Shown here one piece after another: positions 1 to 9,782 of a stretch of 64,000 nucleotides of DNA. The notes beneath the pieces were generated by a model. It saw only the letters and a program-made list of their open reading frames with translations. It was not told the origin of the DNA and did not search any database. The position numbers were made by a program, and so were the translations under genes. Position 1 is the stretch's first letter. Each line of letters opens with the position of its first letter. The stretch comes from Bacteroidota bacterium (GTDB lineage: Bacteria; Bacteroidota; Ignavibacteria; UBA10030; UBA8401), in assembly GCA_035506275.1 (NCBI GenBank), contig DATJPT010000013.1, forward strand, positions 1-64,000. Reading direction: 5' to 3'.

Positions 1-2177
1 GGATCGATATCGATGAAGCTCGGCAGCGAGACGCTTCGATAGACCGCAGCCAATAACTGAACCTTCTCACTCGCTTTATACTTCACGTTGACCGAAGGAT
101 ACCAATACGGATTATTCCGCTTCGATTCACTCGGCGAGGGCGAGCCCACGATCCCTGTCGGGCTCAGAGGATCAACCAGGATATGATAGGATGTGATATC
201 GGTATTCTCTTGCTGAAACCGGGCTCCGGGAATAACTGTCAGGCTCGTTCCGATGTTAAACTCACCCATCAAATAACCCGCAACTGTATGTTCTTTGTCC
301 GAGTAGTCCTGATTGAAGCTATTGACACCTGAAATCAAATATTCATCAATCGCTGTGCCCGGTCCACGATTCGCATAAAAGTAACTGTTTATGCTCTCCA
401 ATTGAGCGACGTTATATTGAGGCCCTATTGCGTATCCTAAGATCGACCCACCCTTATAGTTCGGATCAACAAAATTGTTGGCCTCAATCCCCGTTTGGAG
501 GGTAGGGTCAGTACTAAAGCCGGGATAATGCGCGGTGAGATACGAAATCATATCGTCCCTTGCCCCCTTTCCCTGTCCATACTGGATGTACAGCCCATAT
601 TGATCTCGATTGCTCGAACGCGTCACGCTGTGATACTTTCCGCCTGCCGTGATTGTTCCGGAGAATTCGTCTGAAAACTTAAACGGTATTTTCCAGTCAG
701 CCTTTGCATCATAATCCTGGTCCGAAAGAGAAGTATTGATGATCCATGGCTCCTGAAGCAAAGAATACTGGGGCTGCTGCACTCCATTATAGTTCATCAA
801 GATGGAAGGTTGAACAAAGTTTGTTTGTTGCACCTTTAGGACCGGAAATCCCGTAGGCTCAAATCCATAGATATCAATCTGCTGGGCTAGCGGAGAACTT
901 ACATCCCCCTTCGTATACGTAAACGACAGCGGCAATTCTGTCTTCCCGAGTTTGAATAAAAATTGCGCCGAATGCGACCATTGTTCGGTCTTGGTCTGGT
1001 TGGCAAAAATCTGGGAGAAGAATTGTCCGGATAAGAATGTCGTTTGGTTGCTTCTGGTCAAGGTACTGTCTTTTTTCTGGTCGTACACGCTGTAGAATTT
1101 CGCGCTAAAAAAATCAGACACATAATCTAGCACCGCGCTCGCGCCGTATCGATTCCTTTTTGTATCTGTTTGCTGAACGGTTGCTGTTTGCGTGGAAAGA
1201 TTATAGATCGAATCGCCATTGGCAAGGACTAGCCCCTGCGGTGCCGCATAGGTAGCGTTAAATTGATTTGCCGGCAACCTCTTCTCCTCGATGTTGCCCT
1301 GAATCAGGAGTCCGAGGGAGTTGTCATCCAAGAATCTGTCGCCGACCGTCCCCGCTACTTTGTAGTTGCTGTATGAGTTGTCCAGTTTTGTATATCCCCC
1401 GTTGCCGCGAACATCATAATGGAACCCTTCTTGCGCCGTCTTTAATGTAAGGTTGACCGTCCCGCCTAACGCGTCGGCATCCATATCCGGACGCAGGGTC
1501 TTCGAAAGCTCCACTCCCCGCACCAGATCGTCGGAAAGTATACTCAGATCTATGCTCCGGTCGCCGTAGTTGGTCGAGACCATCGGGACGCCTTCGATGG
1601 TGATATTATTGTACTTCGGTGAGAGGCCGCGCACGACAACGGCATCGGCCTCGCCAGCATTACGTTGCAACGACACCCCGGGAAGTCTCCCGATGGATTC
1701 CGCGATATTCGCGTCGGGCAATTCCTTCATCTTTTCTGCCGACACCACATTGATCAGCGTACTCGACGCCAACTGCTGGTTGATGGAAGACAACTGGCCG
1801 CGCGCCTGTGCCGTGACAACGACCGTTTCGCCAATCACCGAACCAGCCGCAAGCGAAATTTCCTGCTGCACGGTCCCATTTTCTGCGAGCGTCACCTCGA
1901 CCGTGATCGGTTTATATCCTACGTACGACACCTTCAATGTTACTTTCCCCGCAGGGACGGTATGGATGGTGAACTTTCCGTCGATGTCGGCTGCCGCACC
2001 GAGGTTGGTGCCCGCAACGATCACATTGGCCCCAACGAGCGCTTCGTGCGAGTCCTTATCAACAATCCGGCCGTTGATCGTTCCGGTTCCCTGCGCAAAC
2101 GCTGACGCGGTGATCAACAACAATGCTGCAACTGCACACGCCAGTTTCATTCGATTGTAAGAAGTCTCAATAGACAT
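1..2177 (-). CDS. TonB-dependent outer-membrane receptor, C-terminus cut by window edge
   Basis: About 725 residues are present and the C-terminus lies beyond the left edge. The start at 2177 is preceded by GGAG eight bases upstream; a second in-frame ATG at 2150 would give a shorter leader. Translation shows a signal peptide ending in SAFAQ, then a carboxypeptidase-like beta-sandwich (NGRIVDKDSHEALVGANV), then a plug domain (ELPDANIAESIGRLPGV, VVVRGLSPKYNNITIEGVP) and barrel strands. This is the SusC/TonB-dependent receptor architecture, which imports oligosaccharides across the outer membrane using TonB energy. No SusD partner is visible, but the downstream side is off the window. The mannan enzymes nearby suggest manno-oligosaccharides as substrate; that is inference. 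Confidence 0.93.
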   Translation of the reverse strand, partial: MSIETSYNRMKLACAVAALLLITASAFAQGTGTINGRIVDKDSHEALVGANVIVAGTNLGAAADIDGKFTIHTVPAGKVTLKVSYVGYKPITVEVTLAENGTVQQEISLAAGSVIGETVVVTAQARGQLSSINQQLASSTLINVVSAEKMKELPDANIAESIGRLPGVSLQRNAGEADAVVVRGLSPKYNNITIEGVPMVSTNYGDRSIDLSILSDDLVRGVELSKTLRPDMDADALGGTVNLTLKTAQEGFHYDVRGNGGYTKLDNSYSNYKVAGTVGDRFLDDNSLGLLIQGNIEEKRLPANQFNATYAAPQGLVLANGDSIYNLSTQTATVQQTDTKRNRYGASAVLDYVSDFFSAKFYSVYDQKKDSTLTRSNQTTFLSGQFFSQIFANQTKTEQWSHSAQFLFKLGKTELPLSFTYTKGDVSSPLAQQIDIYGFEPTGFPVLKVQQTNFVQPSILMNYNGVQQPQYSLLQEPWIINTSLSDQDYDAKADWKIPFKFSDEFSGTITAGGKYHSVTRSSNRDQYGLYIQYGQGKGARDDMISYLTAHYPGFSTDPTLQTGIEANNFVDPNYKGGSILGYAIGPQYNVAQLESINSYFYANRGPGTAIDEYLISGVNSFNQDYSDKEHTVAGYLMGEFNIGTSLTVIPGARFQQENTDITSYHILVDPLSPTGIVGSPSPSESKRNNPYWYPSVNVKYKASEKVQLLAAVYRSVSLPSFIDID

Positions 2178-2291
2178 TTTTTCTTCTCCGATGAATTAGT
2201 TGCCGCTGAGGGTAGTATGGTAACTTCAGACTTGAATTAAAGCTCGATGTGATGGTGGAGACTTGGAAGAGAACACCGTGGTCACCTGGCG

Positions 2292-2322
2292 CAAATTTAG
2301 GTTGTACTTTTTTGATTGTCAA
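2292..2322 (-). promoter_or_regulatory. Promoter of the TonB-dependent receptor
   Basis: On the minus strand TTGACA (2322-2317) is followed after 17 bases by TAAATTTG (2299-2292). It satisfies both a sigma-70-like -35/-10 spacing and the Bacteroidota pattern TTG-N(17-23)-TAnnTTTG (here N20). It lies about 115 bases upstream of the receptor start, leaving a leader of roughly 110 bases. Confidence 0.7.
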
Positions 2323-2711
2323 GCCCTTTTTTGATTTGCAACTCACGATAACGTACTTGCGTTCATAAGATCACAAGGCTCTGCCGGCATCAATTGGTTT
2401 TTTCCGGCAACCATCTGACCGACCTTGAGATTCGGCGAACCATCAGCCTAAAACGTGAAAAGAGTTGAAGTAATACTTGAATCGGTACGGCGGGCATATT
2501 CAGCACATTCATTCAGCTTACCAAAGTATTGTTTTCGGCATGAACGAAGTTTTCCTTAAAATCATGGTTCTTGCATACATGATGCCATACTTTTGACCTT
2601 CATATATGGCATAAATATGCAAAAAAGGGAGATTACCTATGTGTCGTATTTACGCCCGCGTTTATTATTTTGATAAAGTGTATCATTGTAATATAACAGG
2701 CCATGAGCCGC
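2323..2711. other. Intergenic region upstream of the TonB receptor promoter
   Basis: There is no credible gene here. The region holds a perfect 8-bp inverted repeat, ATGCCATA (2582-2589) and TATGGCAT (2605-2612), in an AT-rich stretch, and the operator-like pair at 2662-2694. Either could act on the receptor gene or mark the end of the upstream esterase transcript. Confidence 0.5.
2662..2694. promoter_or_regulatory. Tandem palindrome operator candidate, site A
   Basis: The exact palindrome TTATTA-TTT-TGATAA occupies 2662-2676. A degenerate copy, GTATCA-TTG-TAATAT, follows at 2680-2694. The offset is 18 bp, as at the other three sites. It lies between the stop of the esterase gene and the receptor gene, about 485 bases upstream of the receptor start. 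Confidence 0.5.
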
Positions 2712-4739
2712 TTATTTCCAGTCGTCTGTCCTGAAGGATGATGCCGGAAGCCCTTCCACGTTGTAGAGCGTCGCCGCCGGTGTATTAGTGAAAGCATAGC
2801 GTACGGCAACGGGATGCGCCACGCCGTCAGCCGAGATCAGCAGGGTCGATCCCTTGATCTTCACTCTTGCATTCTTAAACTGCTTATCTTCTCCCGCGAT
2901 CTGAAAACCGCTCCCGCTCGAATCTTCCTTCACGACTAATCCCTTGCCGACGTTTCCGAATTTCAAAACCGCAACGTCTTTTTTTATTTTCATCGATTGA
3001 AACACGGGACCGGAGCAGACAATGTTTTTCTGATGATACGCATTCGCGAGCGCACACAGCGCGAGGCGTTTGCCGACATCCTGTTTGTCCGACGGATGAA
3101 TGCTGTTGAAATCGCCGATGTCGAGGGTCACTGCCATCGCAGTGTTCTTCACGGAAAGGGATTTGAACTGCGCTTCGCGAATGAGTTCGGAATGGGCGTC
3201 CGGCCCGTAATTGTACGGCGCGATCTGGACAAAATAGAACGGAAGGTTCTCCGACCGGAAAACCTCCCTCCACTCGCCGATCATCAACGGAAATAACTTG
3301 GCGTACATCTCCGCGCGGCCGATGTTCGATTCTCCCTGGTACCAGATCACACCGCTAAGAGTGAACGGCACCAGCGGCGAGATCATTCCGTTGAAGAGCG
3401 CCGTCGGAGAGTACCCGGAAAAATCGATCGGCACTTTCGGACGCCGGAAATATTCCTGCCCCTTGTATCCGAAGGCGTAAAAAATGCTGCCGCGGTATTC
3501 CGCCACCGGCAGGTACTTCCACTTCCCCGCCAAAGGAATTGCCAGCGCAGTATCGGTACGCTTCAACTCCATCTCTTCGGGCTTGCCGAAGATGCCGCCG
3601 TTGCCCCCGTAGTCGAGAACGCGCACAGCAATTTCGACGACCGAATCTTTCACGACGCTCCCCGGCAGCGGATAGATTCGCGGCTCCTCCCACATCCCTT
3701 CGGTGAGATGGCTGCCGACAGGAACGCCGTTAACGAACGTTTCATCCATATCGTCGATGGGGCCGAGGCTGAGCACGAGGTCTCTTCCTTTCCAGCCGGA
3801 CGGAAGAATAACCTGCTTCCTGAACCAGACCGCTCCGTCAAATTCCCCAACTTCCGTCCGTTCCCAGACGGTTGGAAGCGTCATCTCCTTCCAAAGCGAA
3901 TCGTTGAAACTTTTGGAAGCGCAAGCGCTGTCGTCGAAGTCGAGGTTCAGCCAGCGGCTTTCCTGCTTGCGTCCGGCGAGCTTAATGACCGGATGCCCGG
4001 TTACCCACTTGTTGAGCACAAGAATGCTGTCGCGTCCTTCTTCCATCTTTTTGAGAACGGAATCGTAAGCGCCGACCGTCGTGAGGGCTTTCTTGCCGAT
4101 CCACGATTCGATGGCCGTCCCTCCCCAGCTCGCATGGATCATCCCGATCGGCACGTTCAATTTCTCGTGCAATGTTCTCGCGAAGAAATACCCGGCGGCA
4201 CTGAAGAGCCGCGCGTTCTGCGGCGTGCATTCCGTCCACCGTCCGTCGCACGATGTTTCGGGTTCGATCGCGTACCCCCGTTTCATCCCGAAGAGACGGA
4301 TGTTCGGATAGTTTGCGTGCGCGATCTCGCTGTCCGAATTCATGATCGGATTCTGTGGCCGCCAGCCTTCGAGAGGCATTTCCATGTTCGACTGCCCCGA
4401 GCAGAGCCATACTTCTCCCAGAAGCACGTCATGGAGCGTCACGCTCGTGTCGCCGTCCGACGCGGTGATTTCGTACGGCCCGCCGGCTTTCACTGTCCTC
4501 AAATGAAGGGACCACGACCCGCTGCTGTCCGCCACGGCGGAAGCGCCAGCGTTCCATGAAGCCTTGAGCGAGACTCGTTTGCCGGCGGCAGCCGTCCCCC
4601 AGACGGCAACGTCGTGCCGCTGCTGCAGCACCATGCTGTCGGTAAAGATCGAAGAAAATTGGAGCGGTTGATGCTGCGCGGCTGCGCATTCAACAATGAG
4701 TATTGCAAGAAGGCCTAATATTCGGGCGGATGGTTTCAT
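2712..4739 (-). CDS. Sialate O-acetylesterase-like carbohydrate esterase (SASA family)
   Basis: This is a 675-residue exported protein with a signal peptide ending near CAAAQ (residue 21). Its SGNH-type SASA domain is split by a beta-sandwich insert typical of the longer members. The nucleophile block GQSNME lies at 115-120 (Ser117), with the motif WYQGESN later and a C-terminal IHPSDKQ block carrying the catalytic His. A good ribosome binding site (GAGGAG, nine bases) supports the start. In plant polysaccharide loci such enzymes usually remove acetyl groups, so acetylated mannan is a plausible substrate; sialic acid is unlikely because no sialidase or sialate catabolism gene is seen. A related copy is cut by the right edge of the window. 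It is divergent from the symporter gene. Confidence 0.87.
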   Translation of the reverse strand: MKPSARILGLLAILIVECAAAQHQPLQFSSIFTDSMVLQQRHDVAVWGTAAAGKRVSLKASWNAGASAVADSSGSWSLHLRTVKAGGPYEITASDGDTSVTLHDVLLGEVWLCSGQSNMEMPLEGWRPQNPIMNSDSEIAHANYPNIRLFGMKRGYAIEPETSCDGRWTECTPQNARLFSAAGYFFARTLHEKLNVPIGMIHASWGGTAIESWIGKKALTTVGAYDSVLKKMEEGRDSILVLNKWVTGHPVIKLAGRKQESRWLNLDFDDSACASKSFNDSLWKEMTLPTVWERTEVGEFDGAVWFRKQVILPSGWKGRDLVLSLGPIDDMDETFVNGVPVGSHLTEGMWEEPRIYPLPGSVVKDSVVEIAVRVLDYGGNGGIFGKPEEMELKRTDTALAIPLAGKWKYLPVAEYRGSIFYAFGYKGQEYFRRPKVPIDFSGYSPTALFNGMISPLVPFTLSGVIWYQGESNIGRAEMYAKLFPLMIGEWREVFRSENLPFYFVQIAPYNYGPDAHSELIREAQFKSLSVKNTAMAVTLDIGDFNSIHPSDKQDVGKRLALCALANAYHQKNIVCSGPVFQSMKIKKDVAVLKFGNVGKGLVVKEDSSGSGFQIAGEDKQFKNARVKIKGSTLLISADGVAHPVAVRYAFTNTPAATLYNVEGLPASSFRTDDWK

Positions 4740-4858
4740 CGGTCGGGTACTCCTCGGTTATTATTCTAGGAGAGGGCGTATGCAATAATTTTGCCAGGCC
4801 AATCTCGCCAATTGGCCCCTTAACTGCAAGCTTCCGATAAATCAATCTTCGAGCCGCT

Positions 4859-4891
4859 TTATCATTTCCATAATCATTATCACTCTGATAA
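4859..4891. promoter_or_regulatory. Tandem palindrome operator candidate, site B
   Basis: TTATCA-TTT-CCATAA (4859-4873) is followed by the exact palindrome TTATCA-CTC-TGATAA (4877-4891), offset 18 bp. The site lies between the divergent esterase and symporter genes and abuts the -35 element of a candidate symporter promoter. Confidence 0.55.
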
Positions 4892-4892
4892 T

Positions 4893-4921
4893 TTGACGAA
4901 CGCGCGAATTCGCTAAATAAT
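4893..4921 (+). promoter_or_regulatory. Candidate promoter for the first symporter operon
   Basis: TTGACG (4893-4898) is followed after 17 bases by AATAAT (4916-4921). The -35 begins directly after operator site B. It does not show the TAnnTTTG form, so confidence is limited. Confidence 0.35.
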
Positions 4922-5006
4922 CGCTAAAGGAGGGGAGAGAAATGGCACCGTTTATGCTTAAAAGTTTTGAGGCAAAGTATCTCATCTTATTAGAAAGCGA
5001 ATTCTT

Positions 5007-6911
5007 ATGTCAATCAGCCCCCTCGACATCGGCATCATCATTGCCTATTTTGTCGTTGCAATGACGCTCGGAATTTACGTGTCACAGCGGGCAAAGAAAA
5101 GCATGAGCTCATATTTCCTTGGCGGGAATTCTCTCCCCTGGTGGATTCTCGGTGTGTCCGACGCTTCCGGGATGTTTGATATTACCGGAACGATGTGGCT
5201 TGTGTACGTCCTCTTCGTGTACGGGTTCAAGAGCGTGTGGATGCCGTGGATCTGGCCGACTTTCAACCAGATCTTCCTGATGGCGTATCTTTCGATCTGG
5301 CTCCGCAAATCGAAGGTGATGACCGGCGCCCAGTGGATCGAAACGCGGTTCGGCCGCAGCAAAGGCGCAAATCTTTCGCACATCAGCGTCGTCATCTTTG
5401 CGCTCATCAGCGTCATCGGCTTCATCGCATACGCGTTCAAGGGGATCGGAAAGTTTGCAGCAATTTTCTTCCCGTGGCACGTCTCGCCGGATATGTATGC
5501 GGTCATCCTCATGTCGTTCACTGCGGTCTATGCGGTGAAAGGGGGAATGTTCAGCGTGGTCATTACGGAATTTCTCCAGTTCATCGTCCTCACGGTCGCA
5601 TCGCTCGCGATCGGCATCCTTGCGATCACGACAGTAACGCCGGCGCAGTTGCACCAGTTCATCCCTCAAGGCTGGACGACCCCTTTCTTCGGCTGGACGC
5701 TCGGCTTGAATTGGACGGGGTTGATCGACGCCGTAAACGCCAAAATCGAAGCGGACGGTTACAGCATGTTCGGCTTCTTCTTTATCATGGTGGTCTTCCA
5801 GGGTATTCTGAAGAGCGCTGCCGGTCCGGCGCCGAACTACGATATGCAGCGGGTCCTCGCAACACGTTCGCCGAAGGAAGCGGCGAAGATGAACTGGTTC
5901 GTCAACCTCGTCCTCATGTTCCCGCGCTATACGATGATCTCCGGGATCACGGTTCTTGCGCTCGCATTCTTTTCGCCGGAGCTTAAGTCGATGGGGCAAA
6001 ATATCGACTTCGAGCTGATCCTTCCCTACATTATCAAAAGCATTCTTCCGGTCGGCCTGGTCGGCTTGCTGCTCGCTGGTCTGCTGGCGGCGTTCATGTC
6101 CAACTATGCCGCGACCATCAATGCGGCGCCGGCGTATGTCGTCAACGACATCTATAAAAGGTTCATCAACCCGCACGCGAGCGAGGGGCGATACGTCACC
6201 CTGAGCTATATTACGACCATCGCCTTCGTGCTGATCGGTTTTGCCTTCGGGTTCATGGTGGAATCCATCAACCAGGTGACGCTCTGGATCGTCAGCGCGC
6301 TCTACGGCGGCTACACGGCATCGAACGTGCTCAAATGGTACTGGTGGAGGCTGAACGGACACGGATATTTCTGGGGGATGATCTCGGGTATCGCGGCATC
6401 GATGATCATTCCGGCGGCGTTCCCGTCGATCCCGGCGATCATGTCCTTCCCGTACGTTTTCGCGGTCTCGCTTGTCGGGTGCATTGTCGGAAGCCTGGCG
6501 ACGAAACCGGAACCCGATGAGGTGCTGCTGCGGTTCTACATGCAAATCCGCCCATGGGGATTCTGGGGACCGATCATCAAAAAAGCGCGCGCATACTATC
6601 CGTCGTTCGAACCGAACCCGAACTTCGTCCGCGACATGACCAACGTCCTTGTCGGAGTCGTGTGGCAGACCTCGATCGTACTTGTTCCCATCTCACTGAT
6701 CACGCGCGAGATGACCTTGCTGTACGGCGTCCTCGCCAGTTTCGCGATCACGTCGGTGATCCTGAAATTCAACTGGTGGAATAAGCTGGACGACCTGAGC
6801 AAGGAGACGCTCCCCGCCGATTTCGACGAACGAGTGTTAAAGATGAAGCCGACGAACGGAAGCCAGACGGTCCCGTCCGCCGCCGAGGGGTCGGTTGCAT
6901 TTTCAAAATAG
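5007..6911 (+). CDS. Sodium:solute symporter (SSS family)
   Basis: This is a 634-residue polytopic inner-membrane protein with roughly 14 hydrophobic helices. The N-terminal SSS pattern is clear: an IIIAYFVVAMTLGIYVSQRA helix, then SSYFLGGNSLPWWILGVSDASG. Family members co-transport sugars and other small solutes with Na+. The gene lies 18 bases upstream of the GH130_1 phosphorylase gene and is probably co-transcribed with it. This suggests import of beta-1,4-mannobiose or mannosylglucose for phosphorolysis; the substrate is inferred from context only. The ribosome binding site is weak (AGAAAG). Confidence 0.9.
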   Translation: MSISPLDIGIIIAYFVVAMTLGIYVSQRAKKSMSSYFLGGNSLPWWILGVSDASGMFDITGTMWLVYVLFVYGFKSVWMPWIWPTFNQIFLMAYLSIWLRKSKVMTGAQWIETRFGRSKGANLSHISVVIFALISVIGFIAYAFKGIGKFAAIFFPWHVSPDMYAVILMSFTAVYAVKGGMFSVVITEFLQFIVLTVASLAIGILAITTVTPAQLHQFIPQGWTTPFFGWTLGLNWTGLIDAVNAKIEADGYSMFGFFFIMVVFQGILKSAAGPAPNYDMQRVLATRSPKEAAKMNWFVNLVLMFPRYTMISGITVLALAFFSPELKSMGQNIDFELILPYIIKSILPVGLVGLLLAGLLAAFMSNYAATINAAPAYVVNDIYKRFINPHASEGRYVTLSYITTIAFVLIGFAFGFMVESINQVTLWIVSALYGGYTASNVLKWYWWRLNGHGYFWGMISGIAASMIIPAAFPSIPAIMSFPYVFAVSLVGCIVGSLATKPEPDEVLLRFYMQIRPWGFWGPIIKKARAYYPSFEPNPNFVRDMTNVLVGVVWQTSIVLVPISLITREMTLLYGVLASFAITSVILKFNWWNKLDDLSKETLPADFDERVLKMKPTNGSQTVPSAAEGSVAFSK

Positions 6912-6929
6912 TTCTCCTCCGGAATTACC

Positions 6930-8114
6930 ATGAAACGACAAGAGTTCAACCGGAAATTAGCGACGCTGACGAGCGACTATGAAAAGCTCGTCAAAAAGCC
7001 GAACGCGAAAGCAAAGAAGAGCAACGGCATTTTCCACCGGTACGTCAACCCGGTCGTGACGGCAGAGCACGTACCGTTGTTCTGGCGTTACGATTTGGAC
7101 TATGCGACGAACCCGTCTTTGATGGAACGGCTGGGCGTGAACGGTACGTTCAATGCCGGTGCGTTCGAACTCGGCAAAAAAATTCTCCTCTTCGTCCGCG
7201 TCGAAGGAGTGGACAGGAAATCCTTCTTTGCCGTCGTTGAATCGGCCAGCGGCATCGACCGCTTCCGTTTTTGGGACTATCCGATCTCATTCCCCGAGAC
7301 GTCGGACCCCGACACGAACGTCTACGACCTGCGCGTCGTGAAGCACGAGGACGGATGGATCTACGGATTGTTCTGCACGGAGCGCAAGGACACAAGCGCG
7401 CCGAGGACGGATCTGTCGTCCGCAACAGCGCAATGCGGGATCATCCGTACGAAAGACTTCAAAAAGTGGGACCGGCTCGCCGACCTTAAGACGAAATCGC
7501 CGCAGCAAAGGAACGTTGTCCTTCATCCCGAATTTGTCCATGGAAAATACGCCTTCTACACGAGGCCGCAAGACGGGTTCATCGAAACGGGATCGGGAGG
7601 AGGCATCGGCTGGGGACTTTCCGATTCGATCGAGAACGCGGAGATCCGCAGCGAGATCATCGTCGACGACCGGGTCTATCATACGATCAAAGAAGTGAAG
7701 AACGGCCTGGGCCCCGCGCCGATCAAAACGGACAAAGGGTGGCTCCAGCTCGCACACGGCGTCCGGAACACGGCTGCCGGTCTGCGCTATGTGTTGTACT
7801 TATTCCTGACCGACCTTAAAGATCCGTCAAAAGTCATCGCACGTCCGCAGGGATATTTCATCGCGCCGGAAGGAATGGAGCGCGTCGGCGACGTTTCGAA
7901 TGTCGTCTTCAGCAACGGCTGGGTGAAACGGGACAACGGCGAGGTGTTCATTTACTACGCCTCATCGGACACGCGGATGCATGTCGCAACCTCCACCGTC
8001 GATCGATTGCTCGACTATGTTTTCCACACGCCCGAGGACGGCTACCGGAGCGCCATGAGCGTAAAGCAGCGGTACGACTTGATCTCGAAGAACCTGAAGA
8101 TTCTGAAAAAGTAG
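6930..8114 (+). CDS. 4-O-beta-D-mannosyl-D-glucose phosphorylase (GH130_1)
   Basis: This 394-residue protein has no signal peptide and should be cytoplasmic. It resembles the characterised Bacteroides and Ruminococcus mannosylglucose phosphorylases along its whole length, for example [19 protein letters not shown] [27 protein letters not shown] and [18 protein letters not shown]. The catalytic Asp of the family corresponds to D133 in VYDLR. The reaction is phosphorolysis of mannosyl-beta-1,4-glucose to alpha-mannose-1-phosphate and glucose. Its substrate would come from the 2-epimerase encoded convergently next door. The gene lies 18 bases after the symporter. Confidence 0.93.
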   Translation: MKRQEFNRKLATLTSDYEKLVKKPNAKAKKSNGIFHRYVNPVVTAEHVPLFWRYDLDYATNPSLMERLGVNGTFNAGAFELGKKILLFVRVEGVDRKSFFAVVESASGIDRFRFWDYPISFPETSDPDTNVYDLRVVKHEDGWIYGLFCTERKDTSAPRTDLSSATAQCGIIRTKDFKKWDRLADLKTKSPQQRNVVLHPEFVHGKYAFYTRPQDGFIETGSGGGIGWGLSDSIENAEIRSEIIVDDRVYHTIKEVKNGLGPAPIKTDKGWLQLAHGVRNTAAGLRYVLYLFLTDLKDPSKVIARPQGYFIAPEGMERVGDVSNVVFSNGWVKRDNGEVFIYYASSDTRMHVATSTVDRLLDYVFHTPEDGYRSAMSVKQRYDLISKNLKILKK

Positions 8115-8129
8115 CTCTCCGCAACACAG

Positions 8130-8170
8130 ATGCCTTGTCCTTATCCTGATGCAGGATCGGTCCAAGGCAT
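8130..8170. terminator. Bidirectional terminator hairpin between convergent genes
   Basis: ATGCCTTG (8130-8137) pairs perfectly with CAAGGCAT (8163-8170). An inner stem ATCCTG/CAGGAT (8143-8148, 8152-8157) is followed by a T-rich stretch. It sits between the converging phosphorylase and epimerase genes. Confidence 0.65.
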
Positions 8171-8215
8171 TCGTGTTTTATGGGGTAAATGATTTTGGTT
8201 CAGCGGAAAGAAGCG

Positions 8216-9589
8216 CTACGCGGGAACCGCGGCAAGCTGCGAGGAAGCAACGGCGTGCCAGGCGTGTGCCAGTTCGGCAACCTCCTTCTTCTTCGCCGAA
8301 TTCTCCCCGGTGAGCAGGTTGATGCAGTTCATCAGCGCCCTCCCGGTGTGATAGGTGCATTTCCACATATGGCTTTTCGGTCCGGTCTTGAAATGCGGCT
8401 CTTTGTCGATCCCCCCTTCGAACCAATCGCCGTTCTGCGGGTCGATGATGTAGGTTCTAACGTATTTCCACTGCTTCAGAAAGTGGTCCTCATATTTTTT
8501 CTCCTGGGGAAAAATTTTCGAGAAGAGCAGGAGCGCGTTCAGCCCTTCCGCCTGCGCCCACCAATTCTTTGAATCCTTGACGATCGAGCATTCGGTCTCT
8601 CCCTTGAAATAGTACCCTCCGTCGTAAAACCCGCCGACCGACTCGTCGAAGCCGAAGCGGATCGCATGGTCGAGCATCCGCTTCGCAACCGCCAGCGTTC
8701 TCGTGTCGTTCTTCAGTCCCAGAGCGTGTGACGCCTCGAGCATCAGGAACGCCGTTTCGTAATCGTGGCCGAAGGAAACATGGTCGAGCCCGAAATTCGC
8801 TTTGCGCACATCCTCCGCCGCATCCCGGAACGACACCGGCGACCAATCCGGGTGAAAGAACAATCTCAGCGATCCTTCTTTCGACACCATCGTGTCGCGT
8901 ATCAGCACGAGCAGCCGTTCAAGCTGCATCCGCAGTTGCGGAGACTTCCACACATGGTACAGCTCCGTGTACGCTTCGAGCAGATGGATCGACGAGTTCT
9001 GGTCTTTGAACCCGAGCTCGCTTCTGTCGGACGCGATCGTTTTGTACTGCGAACTTGAATCGAACGGTTTTCCCTCGCGGGTCAGGAATTCGAAGTACCC
9101 CTCCCCTTTCGGGTCGTAGGCATGCTCCTCCACCCATCGGAATGCCTCCTGGGCAAAGTTCAATATCTCGTTGTTTCCTGTTTGACGATACAGCGCCGCA
9201 AGCGCATAGATGCCGAATGCATTTCCGTACGTCCGCTTCTCGTCGCGCCATCCGTTCACGTCCGACAGTCCGCCGACGCGGTTTCTGATCTGATAGAACC
9301 CGCCGTACTCGGCGTCCCACATATGAATGCGCAGCGAATAGTAGCCGTGCAGCCCCATTGTTTCGAACGACCGGTCGTTCAGGAACGAGGCGAGTTTCGA
9401 CAACGTCCACACATGCCTCGCCTGCGTTACGATCATTTTTTCCTGTTCCGGAGGAAGTTTCCAATTGTAAGCGACGTTCGTAAAGTATCCGCCGCACTCT
9501 TTGTCGACGACGAGCGGATACCACCGGTCCACGATCCCCTTTCTTAGGGCATCAGCGAACTCTCCTGCCAATTCTTCTTTTTGATCCAT
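8216..9589 (-). CDS. N-acylglucosamine/cellobiose 2-epimerase family protein (probable mannobiose 2-epimerase)
   Basis: This 457-residue protein has no signal peptide and should be cytoplasmic. It has an (alpha/alpha)6 AGE-family barrel. The two catalytic histidines of cellobiose 2-epimerases are recognisable: H275 in SFGHDYETAFL and H414 in MWKCTYHTGRALMN. WWAQAEG (343-349) is also conserved. Family members invert C2 of the reducing-end sugar, converting mannobiose to mannosyl-glucose. The convergent GH130_1 gene supplies the next step, the pairing known from Bacteroides fragilis and Ruminococcus albus. It is a near relative of the AGE half of the fusion at 35211-37553. An AGGAG lies only one base before the ATG, unusually close, so the start is not fully certain. 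Confidence 0.85.
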   Translation of the reverse strand: MDQKEELAGEFADALRKGIVDRWYPLVVDKECGGYFTNVAYNWKLPPEQEKMIVTQARHVWTLSKLASFLNDRSFETMGLHGYYSLRIHMWDAEYGGFYQIRNRVGGLSDVNGWRDEKRTYGNAFGIYALAALYRQTGNNEILNFAQEAFRWVEEHAYDPKGEGYFEFLTREGKPFDSSSQYKTIASDRSELGFKDQNSSIHLLEAYTELYHVWKSPQLRMQLERLLVLIRDTMVSKEGSLRLFFHPDWSPVSFRDAAEDVRKANFGLDHVSFGHDYETAFLMLEASHALGLKNDTRTLAVAKRMLDHAIRFGFDESVGGFYDGGYYFKGETECSIVKDSKNWWAQAEGLNALLLFSKIFPQEKKYEDHFLKQWKYVRTYIIDPQNGDWFEGGIDKEPHFKTGPKSHMWKCTYHTGRALMNCINLLTGENSAKKKEVAELAHAWHAVASSQLAAVPA

Positions 9590-9694
9590 ACTCCTGCCAG
9601 CTTTTTGGGTGAAACGAGTGCAATTGACGTGCCGGAATTTTTTGACAAATAAGTATGCTTCTTCGAGTCCGCAGCCGACGCCCCGAACACAGTC

Positions 9695-9727
9695 CTATTA
9701 TTTTGATAATCTTTCACAAAATAATAA
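9695..9727. promoter_or_regulatory. Tandem palindrome operator candidate, site C
   Basis: CTATTA-TTT-TGATAA (9695-9709) is followed by a degenerate TTCACA-AAA-TAATAA (9713-9727), again offset 18 bp. It lies between the divergent epimerase and the first tandem GH5 gene, 56 bases before the chosen GH5 start. Confidence 0.5.
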
Positions 9728-9782
9728 GAAATGCCCCGCCCGCGCATTTATTTTTTTGCATTTTCAGAAGGGATTATCTACA

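Noticed and set aside
1..2177. A SusC/SusD-type locus call
   Set aside because: The position downstream of the receptor is outside the window, so presence or absence of SusD cannot be judged.
5109..6545. A 478-codon open frame antisense to the symporter
   Set aside because: It is rich in Arg, Asp, His and Glu as expected from the complement of a hydrophobic membrane protein gene and matches nothing.
9609..9782. N-terminal extension of the first tandem GH5 protein
   Set aside because: Low-complexity sequence upstream of a better start with a ribosome binding site; it also covers operator site C.
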